From: Thelephora terrestris
Taxonomy: Eukaryota; Basidiomycota; Agaricomycetes; Thelephorales; Thelephoraceae
Length of the DNA stretch: 64,000 nt
Direction: 5' to 3'
NCBI GenBank assembly: GCA_015956445.1
Contig: WIUZ02000001.1
Location: 1,488,001-1,552,000, forward strand
Positions within the stretch are counted from its first letter, which is position 1. Every line of letters begins with the position of its first letter. Positions 1 through 9,074 of the stretch are shown one piece after another. The notes under the pieces were generated by a model. The model was given only the letters and a program-made list of their open reading frames with translations, was not told the DNA's origin and did no database searches. The position numbers were made by a program, and so were the translations under genes.

Positions 1-292
1 ATGCATGTATATACAATGTAGAGAACTTGGGAGTGCGTAAAATAGCTGAAGAGGTGGTCGACTGTTGAGACGACATAGATCCCAGCCCTCGAACGTACAT
101 TAAGGGGCGTCTGATTTAGAGGTCACGGTTTGGGGACAGCCGCTTCCACGGACAAGTGAGGGGCCTGGCCTTTCGGGAGTGCGGATGTCAGACTACTGGT
201 TCATTTCTCCTTTTGGTCAGCCACTGGATTAAGATGACCAAAAAGTATCGGATACGAGGGGCTCATGGTGGGAGGTTTAATCTGATGGTTTT
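1..292. other. Left edge, no gene seen
   Basis: This stretch lies downstream of the cyclin stop codon on the minus strand. Short open frames on both strands show no recognisable motif or splice structure. It is probably the 3' flank of the cyclin gene and of a neighbour outside the window. Confidence 0.5.
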
Positions 293-1473
293 TAGTCGGC
301 TCTGGTGTTATGTAAAACTTTGGGACGTACATCAGCCAGGCCTGAAACGTGCGGAATCGAATCTTGAGAGGCATAAAATTGGATGAGTATCGTAAGGGCT
401 TCTATACGGGTATTAACGAAAAAAGAAAAAGAAAAAAGATCTCAAACATCTCTTGCCTGCAACAGATTTGAGCTCCGACTCTGTGAGCGAAAAGAAGTTG
501 GCGGCAAAACGCGTCTGGTCCTGGATGGGATTCGGAGACGTTGAGTTGTAGGAGGGAGGAGTGGGCAAGGTGGCGGAGGGGGCGGGGGTGGATATCCTCG
601 CATCCAAGGGAGCTGCGCTAGGTCCCTCAGAATGCATCTGGGCAAGAGTGAAGCACGCTGACGCAATGATTCGTGGAGTAAACAGTACACAGAGAGGGGT
701 CCTGTATCTGCAAGGCGATTAGGTGAATATCGCGTTGCGATTTGATCCCTAGCCAGGTTTTAGGGCGTTACTAACGAATCGTGGGCAATGCTCCATGCAT
801 AATCTTGCAAAGGGGGTGGAGCCCAGTCTTCGAGCAGATCAATGAGGTACTCGTGGACGTTTTCCACCCAGAAATCGAAACAGAGTACTTCTAACAGAGC
901 TTCTTCGGAGGCGAGAATGACGTTCTGGATGTTCTCAATTTCCTGTCATAGAGTGTGAGAAAAGAGAAACACTCTTGGTGTGCGGTTTGCCTACCTTGCC
1001 CTCGATGGCAATATCAGACATATCTTTGTTGCCCAGTTTTGCTGCGAACACACGGGCAACATCACGCAATTTCCGACCGCATTCCTCCGTCTTTGTTGCA
1101 AGGAATATACAGGCTGCAGCTATTTCCTATAATCGCAAGGTTTTCAGGATGCGGATGCAGTCACGATAGAGGGGACTCTACCTGTTTAGGGTAGTGTTCA
1201 ATAGAGTTTCTCATGTAAAATCGATGATACCAAGTGGCAGCAGTCGTCATCGTGGACAGCGAGCTGTAGAAGCGGGCTCAGACGCGAAGTTTCATGGAGG
1301 CCGTAGTCGGATACTGACAGAAGCAGGGTAGATCCCAGGCGGTATAGAAACTCGATCCCCTTGGATCTATCGTACAGCTCCTTTTGGAGCAAAATTCCGG
1401 AGCATTGAACCGAGGGGGTCTGGTAGAGCGCAGAGACAGGGAATAACCACTGGGACGAGGCAGTCAAGGTCAT
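293..1473 (-). CDS. C-type cyclin (cyclin K/L/Ctk2-like), partner of a transcription CDK
   Basis: Spliced minus-strand gene. Exon 1 starts at 1473 and reads QWLFPVSALYQTPSV, the usual opening of cyclins that partner CTD kinases. It is followed by TTAATWYHRFYMRNS, then CIFLATKTEECGRKLRDVAR, then ALLEVLCFDFWVENVHEYL and WSIAHDSYRTPLCVLFTPR. Together these give both cyclin-box folds, with the conserved KTEE core of the first box. The C-terminus continues through a Pro/Ser-rich segment into LTILIQFYASQD and stops at 293. Introns are about 50 nt. The last one, 402-456, must start with GC rather than GT to keep the conserved SVAEALTILI frame. Known family role: activates CDK9/12-type kinases that phosphorylate the RNA polymerase II CTD. 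Which of cyclin K, L or Ctk2 it matches best cannot be settled by eye. Confidence 0.85.
402..456 (-). other. Putative GC-AG intron in the cyclin gene
   Basis: On the minus strand the exon ends ...GTTGCAG and is followed by GCAAGA, the classic non-canonical GC donor. The intron runs 55 nt through a T-rich tract to a TAG acceptor. Using it converts SVAG plus an unrelated tail into SVAEALTILIQFYASQD, the conserved cyclin C-terminal helix. No GT donor nearby gives the right phase. Confidence 0.65.
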
Positions 1474-1580
1474 TGAGGGGAAGTTTAGTCACGTGCGCCA
1501 TGTCCGATCGGCCAGTGGGAGTCACGGTCTGGCACTCCGGACGGAGCGTTCTCTCCATTTCGTTGCTGAGGATAACGAGG
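1474..1580. promoter_or_regulatory. Shared divergent promoter, cyclin / GCN3
   Basis: The 107 nt between the two divergent start codons must hold both 5' leaders and core promoters. No TATA box is evident. Confidence 0.55.
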
Positions 1581-3041
1581 ATGGCTGCGAATTTCGACAT
1601 CTATCTTGCCTATCAGCGCAACGTACAGAACGTAAGCATTGAATATTTTCTGGTGTTCGTCCATGAGTGACCACCGCGAAGGTTGCGCCTCCACTCGCGG
1701 CGATCATGGCCCTAACAGAGCTTATCGAGAAATCCACCGGTGCGATGTCCCTAGAGTACATCACCGCATCCAGCTCATATCTGAGTGCTCTCAAGCCGGC
1801 ACTATGTTTGAGCTCTCCGGTGTGTTGGACAAGGGCACCCAACAGCTTACCGACCGTGTTCCGAACTCAATCGGCCTAAACGCTGGGTGTGAGCTGTTCA
1901 ACCTTTTCGTAACTGTGGCAACGCATGACTTAGGGGTGTGTGCTTCCCTCTCGTCCACTTAAAACCAAACATCACGTAGCCCCCTCTATAGAGCCTCTCC
2001 GACTTCAAGGACAAACTTGTCCGGCAAGGGAACCAGTATATTGCAGAGGCCGCGTTATACAGCGAAAAGATCGCTGGTTTTACTAATGGATTCGTCAAGG
2101 ATGGCTCGGTGGTATGAGCTTCAGCTGTGTACATGCCCCGTCTTTCCTTTCTCGTTCATTAACGTTGCATCACGGCAGATCCTGACGCATTCTCACTCCA
2201 GAGTGGTGATGAAGGCGCTTTTGCATGCGCATAAAAGAAAACGGATATCGGTGTACGTAACAGAAGGTGCAAATTCAAATTTTTTTTTCATTGTAATCTA
2301 TCTGACCGTATGAGGTTATAAGCTAAACCACGAGGATTGGGGTAAGCCAAGTCGGGAAGATAACAAGTGACCTCTTCGCTCAGTCATCGATGGTTATTTT
2401 AAAGGCTGAAAACACATGAAATGCTGACTGCAGCCGGCATACCTTGCACGGTTGTCCTCGATTCAGCAGTCGCCTACGTCATGGATAAAGTCGACTTCGT
2501 GCTCGTCGGTTCAGAAGCCGTGGTCGAATCTGGGGGCCTTATCAATGCAACCGGTAGCAACCAAATTGCCATTATTGCAAAATACGCGAACAAGCCGTTT
2601 TATGCCCTAGCAGAAAGGTTTGTGATCTCATCGGATTCGCATGACGGCTTTGCGATTTTACAGCGTCAGTTTCAAATTCCGTCGTCTCTTCCCACTTTCG
2701 CAGTACGACCTCCCGACTCACGGGCCAGGGATACTGCCTTTCCCGCGTCAGGTTCCACCTCCGACATCCGTAACGAACGGACAATCACCAAGCGATGACC
2801 TGAAAGACGCAGGGCCACCTGTGAGCCCCAGCGCCGGATCGTTGGCACGAAAAAGCATGTCAGCGGAACAAATAGCGCTAAATCCGGAAGTGGACTATAC
2901 AAAGTGAGCGTGCGCTGTTAACAAGAGGCGTCAGGTGATAACATCAGCAGACCGGATTTGATTTCTTTGGTGATATCAGATGTAGGAATATTAACACCTG
3001 AGGGCGTGAGCCACTACCTGGTTGGCATGTTCGCAGGATGA
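1581..3041 (+). CDS. GCN3: Translation initiation factor eIF2B subunit alpha
   Basis: Regulatory subunit of the eIF2B GDP/GTP exchange factor for eIF2, which senses phosphorylated eIF2 in the integrated stress (Gcn) response. About eight exons: exon 1 is 1581-1631 (MAANFDIYLAYQRNVQN), exon 2 1682-1739, exon 3 from 1796 (GTMFELSGVLDKG, GLNAGCELF). Later blocks are QILTHSHSRVVMKALL with YVTE, RPRGLG joined to LKTHEMLTAAGIPCTVV, DSAVAYVMDKVDFVLVGSEA, VVESGGLINATGSNQIA, FRRLFPLSQYDLPTHGPG, and the C-terminal SDVGILTPEGVS, ending at 3041. The order and content match full-length eIF2B alpha. A Pro/Ser-rich insert of about 50 residues follows the LPTHGPG block, as I recall for basidiomycete forms. 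Introns are about 46-56 nt. It shares a 107-nt promoter with the cyclin gene. Confidence 0.95.
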
Positions 3042-4065
3042 AGGGAAAACATGCGAGTAAGGTGCGCGTCTATGATGGCGAACGTTCCCGCTTGCCTCGC
3101 GATCTCACGCTAGCGATAGAGTTACGATAACCTTTCGTGTGTATGAAGGGCGTTAATGTAAACAAGTTGGCTGTACCCGATGAGCGTGGGGTCCTCGAAC
3201 GGACCACGATCAATCAGGCAAAGTTCCGCTCATGAGCTAAGGAGACGAAGCTAGGACAGCGCCTCCCCCACAGGTTGGGGCCTCTGGGGCAATGATTGAA
3301 AGCGCGAGGCTTGGTGGCGTAACGGTGTTGTAATAAGCGTCGGAACTCCTACGATAACAGTCTGGTTCTCCGTTCGAGGTCGGTGGAGATTTCTAGAAAA
3401 TTTGCGATCGGCCGGAAGCACGCCTGTTGAGGGAGCAGCCGTTAAAACGTTAAACTTTGAGAGGTATTGCATTGCCACAATTGGGGGAGATTGTTCGCGC
3501 TGATTAACTATTGACACCTTGTCAAAAACAGCAGAGTGTCCCGATGCGCCTCCCGTTAGTGAAATTCCATCGATGGATTTTGCCTGTCGTTACTAGGCGG
3601 TTCGCACTTGATTATCCGCCTCATTTCACCACTAGTTCCACTCATGGGGATGACGCGGCAGGGTGATCCGAGGACCGCTCAGAGCCCTGGGGCTGGGGTA
3701 TAAAATCGCGATGGTTGCGATGTGCGGACAAGCGTTCTGAACCTTTTCCCCATTCATCCTCGTTGGCAATCACCGTCCGTTCCACTCCAATGTGTCGCAG
3801 ACGCTAGTACGTCCCTGCAAACCCCTTCTGATTTTTGGAGATTAAGGGATTCGATCGGATAGTGTCACAAGGTCCTATGGGGCTTGCGGACACCAGATAA
3901 CGACGGTAGGTGCACTCTCGTAGGTGGATGGTAAAGAAAGTCGTTCACGTGGATTTTTTTGCGTAGGAAGAATCGGTGCGTGGCCTGTGTGAAATACCTC
4001 ATGGCCAGGGCTGACCTCGCGTGGGGGCGGGTCACAGGCACCGTGCGAGAGTAGATTCTGCAGAT
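3042..4065. other. About 1 kb without a supported gene
   Basis: Open frames here (for example 3251-3517 minus, 3875-4174 minus) show no conserved motif. A TATA-like sequence, GGTATAAAAT, sits near 3698-3707 on the plus strand but no convincing plus-strand coding exon follows it. The stretch may contain the 3' exons of the weak minus-strand ORF that follows, or be intergenic. Confidence 0.4.
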
Positions 4066-4584
4066 TTAGCGTTGCACACCCCAATGACTGTGTACCTCCG
4101 GACTGCACGAGGACGTGCTGGCAGTAGTAAGTGCGGAGACTATGGCAGACGTTCGCAAACTGATCGAGTGGCATGGATTACAGCCGTCAGTATCCGGAGA
4201 AGTATCGTGAGTGAGCTCGACCGTGTTTCCTCGTTCGATAAGGTTTAGAGAGCATCCGTCCAGTTTTGACAATCGGCGAAGCGTGCCCCGAGTGCCCACA
4301 AGGGAACTGAAGTTGATCTCCGTAGGGATCCCGCTCGACGGTGGTGACCGTAGTTTCTGGATCGCACTTATTCGTCTCTCTTCTTGTTCGAGCGCATATA
4401 TAACTGTATACCTCTCACACCTTGTATTTAAATCTGGCACGTGGATGTGTATCGGCCTGTTGACAAGCCATTCTATCTTATCCATATACAGTTCTACGGG
4501 GCCTTCTCCGCCCGAGGAGATCGGAGCCTTTGACGGATAAAGCACGAGGCGGACAGATGACACGTTGTCGGACACTTTGATCAT
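4066..4584 (-). CDS. Hypothetical protein, exon structure unresolved
   Basis: A minus-strand open frame of 172 codons with coding-like composition. It includes SGGEGPVELYMDKIEWLVN and RPIHIHVPDL early, then a Ser/Thr-rich half. An intron of about 54 nt beginning GTGTGAGAGG after DLNT would keep frame. An upstream minus-strand frame from 4709, with LLIQYLADPDYAPDGR, may be a further 5' exon, but I could not find a clean junction. I do not recognise a family. If that exon is real, the gene is head-to-head with POP4, about 40 nt apart. The antisense plus-strand frames look less protein-like. Confidence 0.4.
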   Translation of the reverse strand: MIKVSDNVSSVRLVLYPSKAPISSGGEGPVELYMDKIEWLVNRPIHIHVPDLNTRCERYTVIYALEQEERRISAIQKLRSPPSSGIPTEINFSSLVGTRGTLRRLSKLDGCSLNLIERGNTVELTHDTSPDTDGCNPCHSISLRTSAIVSALTTASTSSCSPEVHSHWGVQR

Positions 4585-4748
4585 TGAAATACGGATAAGC
4601 GTCCATCCGGCGCATAGTCGGGATCGGCGAGATACTGGATGAGGAGACGCGCGTGGAGGCGCTCTTCTATTCTGGGTAAAGTCGACGGAAGGGCTCCGGT
4701 TTTACACATCTGCGAACGACGCTCGGTCTTTGCCGGAAAGCACGATCC

Positions 4749-5703
4749 ATGTTCAAAACCATCAGCATCTACGACACCACCGTGAGGGCGTTCGTTGCTT
4801 TCTGATTCATGATATACAGACATACCTTCCTCAGGTTCAGCGGCCCGCTGCGGTTGTGGTCAATGACACGGCACCGTTCGTCCCGGTTTTATTAAAACAG
4901 GTAGGGAACGCGTCGATACGAAACGAGGTCGCTTCTCGTGTCCACGGTCGCCATCTTTCACTCCAAAACCAGCCGAGAGCGCGACCACAAGGAAAAAAGA
5001 AAGCAGAGAAGAAAGGGGTAAAGATGCCTCGACTGCGGCCAGAATCGTGGAGATTGCCTGTGAATGAAACAAAGTAAGGGACAAGGAGGGCAAGTTGTTT
5101 ATTCGAACGCAGACTAGAATGAATGGCAGGTTCGAGACGTACGTTCCGCTCCATCGCTTATGGCTCGGGTATATCTCCGAGTTGCTCGGCTTGGGCCCGC
5201 AACCGTCGGGGACAGTGACGGAACAGAACGCGGCCATGCCGAACGTCCCGACGATTCACGCCAAGCTCGTCAAAGCAGACTTTCACGGAAGCATCTTGAC
5301 AGGTGCCGTTGCTTTCATTGGTCTAGATTTCGTGGCTAATCAGTGATGGTCAGTTCGGCAAAGTAAGAATCCGTGCCTCGTCGGCCTCTCGGGAATCGTC
5401 ATCTACGAGTCCGAGAACGCGTTTAGGGTCATAACAAGAGGCAACAAATTGAAGAGTGCGTCCATCTCCCGCTCTCCCTTTAGCAGATGAAAGGTCCGAC
5501 ATTTTTGCCACGTAGTGCTGCCCAAACAGAGCACCGTTTTTACATTTGGTCTGCCGCTTTACTCGGCGACGGCGGGGGATGGTGGGCGGACGGTGTCGGA
5601 CGGGCCGCACGTTGAGCTCGAGCTGTACGGAAACCAATTCGAGTTCCGTTCTTCAGACCGCGCATCACGGAAGTTTAAGCACAAGGGGAACATCGTCTTA
5701 TAG
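4749..5703 (+). CDS. POP4: RNase P / RNase MRP protein subunit p29 (Pop4)
   Basis: Core protein of the RNase P and MRP ribonucleoproteins, for tRNA 5' maturation and rRNA processing in the nucleus. A tiny exon 1 (4749-4781, 11 codons) is followed by a 53-nt intron. Next comes a basic Lys/Arg-rich segment (KKKAEKKGVK), then FETYVPLHRLWLGYISELLG, then TIHAKLVKADFHGSILTV. After another intron come SKNPCLVGLSGIVIYESENA and RVITRGNKLK, then LPKQSTVFTFGLPL and FEFRSSDRASRKFKHKG, stopping at 5703. These blocks follow the Rpp29 Sm-like fold in order, including the signature RSSDRA..KFK near the C-terminus. The acidic Gly-rich loop between FGLPL and VELELYG is longer than in the human protein. The start is inferred from frame and phase only. 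Confidence 0.88.
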
Positions 5704-5908
5704 TTATAATCAGCCGTGGGATATTTCCGAGTCTTCTTCTTGGTAACCACGATGTTTCCAAGTTTACCGCTTTTAGAAACTGAGCCGGGGGATGGGAAAC
5801 GTGTTACGACGATGGCGCTTCTCTCTCGTCCTCAAGTACCCTCCTTTTACCCGAAACTCTTCCCTCTCACCCCCCACCCTCTCCCTCTATCACTCCTCCC
5901 CTTCGACC

Positions 5909-6538
5909 ATGTCCGACTCCTCGTCCCCTATCATCTGCTTTTCCAGCAGTGTAAAGGGAATGGACGACTGGGCTTCCAGGACTGGCATCCCCCTCACTAG
6001 TGCAGATGCTCTCGGGACCACCTACACCCGTGCTCACAGGTGGCTGCTCCGGCTCAAGTCCGACCTCGTCAACGAACACGGTTGGCGCGATGTTTCCCCC
6101 GCCGACTCTCGTATGCTCTTCAGCATCGAATGCCCTAGTCCTTACAAGTCCCCAAACGGCCTCCCGAGGACCCCCGCCATGCGCATAGAAATTCCAATTC
6201 ACGCCTCCTCCTTCTTTTCCCCCGAGCGTCGTGTCCAATGGGAGATGGTATTTCACGGTTCGGCATTCCCCGCCCTCCGCCACAACACTCCCGTCGGTGA
6301 CATCCTCAACATCCTCCAGTGCTTGCTCACTGGTATGATTGTAATCATCCGAGAAGAAAACGTCCCTGGCGAAGGCCAGTACAAAACATCTAGGGCCCTG
6401 CCCCCTGCAGACTGGGTCTCTCAGAACCAGACCGGTCTCACAGAAATCTTCGGCCCCTCCCATTTTAAATCCCTCTTCAAGGCCGCCAGCGACACCACCA
6501 AGGCCTTCCGTCTCGAAAAATACCCTAACAAGCGCTGA
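5909..6538 (+). CDS. Orphan protein, intronless, about 209 residues
   Basis: Single uninterrupted frame, with start chosen at the ATG of MSDSSSPIICF. The frame stays open upstream to 5792, but the segment before 5909 is a CT-rich tract of the kind found before transcription starts in well-expressed fungal genes. The protein has a mixed alpha/beta composition, with no signal peptide and no clear membrane segment except a short hydrophobic run GMIVIIREE near residue 150. Codon use strongly favours C-ending codons, as in the cupredoxin gene at 39079. I do not recognise the family. The long antisense frame (5867-6700) looks like a shadow of this codon bias. Confidence 0.6.
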   Translation: MSDSSSPIICFSSSVKGMDDWASRTGIPLTSADALGTTYTRAHRWLLRLKSDLVNEHGWRDVSPADSRMLFSIECPSPYKSPNGLPRTPAMRIEIPIHASSFFSPERRVQWEMVFHGSAFPALRHNTPVGDILNILQCLLTGMIVIIREENVPGEGQYKTSRALPPADWVSQNQTGLTEIFGPSHFKSLFKAASDTTKAFRLEKYPNKR

Positions 6539-7038
6539 GAAATACCGCCTCACCTCCACAATCCGCCCTGGGTAACTTCCCCTCCAACCTCCCTGCGTCA
6601 ATTTCTCCTCTACCCAACGACTGGCGCATCTTCCCTTCTCACGCCGATTATTGTTTTTGTTCTTCAGTGTTCCAGTTTTTGCTCGTGTTAGTCCCAGCAT
6701 CGTTATCGCTTTTGTTGTTCCATAACGCTTTCAATCTCGCATTTCTTTTGTCCACTCCCGCAATTCTCTAGTCTATGCCCCACTAATCAAAATCCATTCC
6801 TTTCGTATAACGGACCCGTGTTCCTTATAATCACTCGACTTTGCCGTTTCCATTAATGCCTAATGCTCATTGAACGTACACTCTTAGCATGTATGTGTTT
6901 TTGTTCGCCAGCTTTGCCCATGCCGAATATAACCTACGCTTGTTGAGAACACACTTTGCTTGCGGTTCACGTGACGATCCGCCTCCGTCCCGCAGAGTCT
7001 TTCATCTGTTTTCAGATCCTCGTCGCATATACGATAGC
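6539..7038. other. 3' flank of orphan ORF and promoter of MAP1
   Basis: T-rich non-coding sequence of 500 nt between two plus-strand genes. No conserved motif or supported ORF was seen. Confidence 0.5.
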
Positions 7039-8946
7039 ATGGTCGAGACCACGGTCAAATGTCAGAGTTCGAGCTGTATAAACGGAAACCCTCCGTCTAG
7101 ACTAGAATGCCCGACTTGCGCAAAGTCAGTCTCCCGCTCGCCTCACCCGCTTTTCCATTCTCATCGCACGTAGGCTTGGAATCGCAGGTTCGTTCTTTTG
7201 TGGGCAAGAGTGTTTCAAGGCTGGTTGTACGTTCCTTGCCCCCTCCTAGGCTCATGAGGCCGTTGTGATCAACTTCAGCAGGGGTGCGTCCATTTTTCCT
7301 CTCTTTCCTATCCATTCCTAATCAACCTTCTTCCCAGAAAACCCATAAACTTATTCACAACCTCGCCAGCGGTATCGGAGGTCTTTCCGTAGAATCAGAC
7401 AGTCAGTTTCTTGTCCGTTTTCCAAGAACCAAGCTCAGTCTTCAACTGTGTCTAGATGGCTCTAATAACCCCTTCCCGAATTTCACCTTTTCCGGTTCGC
7501 TGAGACCTGCTTACCCACTTTCGGCCAAACGCCAAGTTCCAGCTCATATCGCTCGCCCTGACTACGCAGAGGATGGTCAGTCGCCCATCCGTACCGTCGG
7601 ATGCCAATGGAATCTGATCCTTCCTCAGGCGTTCCCCGAAGTGAAAGGAAAGCATCGGGTCAACCACCTAGAATCCTCGGCCCAGAAGAACAGAATAAGA
7701 TGAAGGAGGTTTGTAAGGTGCCGTTATTTCCGTAACCCTCGTTTCTCCTTTTATCATTAATCTTGTGCTGCTTCCGTCAGGCCGCTCGCGAAATCTTGGA
7801 CCTCGCAGCCTCTCACGTAAAACCTGGAATATCCACCGATGAGATCGACGAGATCGTTCATGACGCGACCGTAGCCCGAGGCGGCTATCCTTCTCCCCTC
7901 AACTATCGCGGGTTCCCAAAATCAGTTTGCACGTGGGTGTCCCCTCGCTTTGACGAGCGTTCGATTTTATTCCTTACGCTCAAGTCAGGTCTGTGAACGA
8001 AGTCATCTGTCATGGGATTCCAGACAGGCGAAAGTTGCGCGAGGGGGATATCATCAACATTGGTACGTCTCGAACCCATTTGAGCTGGGGTCATATATTT
8101 TTGTCGAAACATGCGGAACTGAACCAGAAGGAATGCAAACGCTCGTGTGCAACAGATGTTTCTTTCTATAGAGATGGTGAGAGCGCATTCGGTATATCCC
8201 GTCCTGCCACGCCCATCTAAGAATCTCCCCCAAGGTTTACATGCGGACTTGAACGAAACATATCCCGTGGGCGATGTTGACGAAGAGTCGAAGAAATTGA
8301 TGCGTGTCACCAGACAAGCCTTGGATGCTGCTATAAGTATCTGCAAACCCGGAGCACTGATCCGAGATATCGGGAAGGCGATGTGAGTGATCAACCATCC
8401 TGCCTGCGTCTGCCCGTTTCCCTCAACGTGACTTGGAAGAGAGCCGATTGCCCGAGCGAATGGATGCGCCGTCGTGAAAACTTTTACTGGTCACGGTGTG
8501 AACGATCTCTTTCACGGTGCGCCGAACATCCCACACTACGCCAAAAATAAAGCTGTTGGGACGATGAAACCTGGAATGGTCAAGCCTCCTCACTGATATC
8601 TCCCGTTATCCTCGTTGCTGACGCTCCACATGGCGCAGGTTTTCACCATCGAACCCGTGCGTTTCTTATAGCTCAGATGTGATTCCCTCCACCAGGCTGA
8701 CATTTAATTTCGTCGTGCTTGACAGATGCTCAATCTGGGTACGAACTGGGAGGAAATCCATTGGCCAGATAATTGGACTGCAACCACAATCGATGGCAGG
8801 CGCAGCGCCCAATTCGAAGACACTCTACTGTCTGTCGTTCCCGCCTTATCATTCGTCACAACTCCCATTCTAACCTCCTCAACAGTATCACCGAAACTGG
8901 AGTTGAGGTCCTCACTGCCGGGAAACCCCGAGAGGATTTGCAATAA
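7039..8946 (+). CDS. MAP1: Methionine aminopeptidase type 1
   Basis: Removes the initiator Met from nascent proteins at the ribosome. The N-terminal exon from 7039 carries the zinc-finger domain typical of eukaryotic MetAP1 ([42 protein letters not shown]). After a linker ([20 protein letters not shown]), the catalytic domain follows over many short exons: [70 protein letters not shown] with VFTIEP, and [13 protein letters not shown]. The metal-ligand set is visible: two Asp (one around SFYRDG, one in HADLNET), His in FTGHG, and Glu in FTIEP and in ITETG. The stop is at 8946. Several introns lie inside the catalytic core, so there are about ten exons. Confidence 0.95.
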
Positions 8947-9074
8947 CGGGTGTTTCTCCGTGGGAGTCGGTGATTCAAAGGAATATACAAGTTAGAAACA
9001 TTGGGGCTTGTGTACATCCGTAGCACATCACGAAAGAAACGTTGAAAAGGCAAGGCCAGAGGAAAAATAAATGA

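Noticed and set aside
4730-5077. POP4 start at a TTG or upstream codon giving a longer N-terminus
   Set aside because: No ATG is available in that frame. A short exon from 4749 with a 53-nt intron gives an ATG start in phase.
5867-6700. 277-codon minus-strand ORF opposite the orphan at 5909
   Set aside because: Gly/Arg/Val-rich composition is the mirror of C-ending codon bias on the plus strand, and it runs through the plus gene's 3' flank. No motif.
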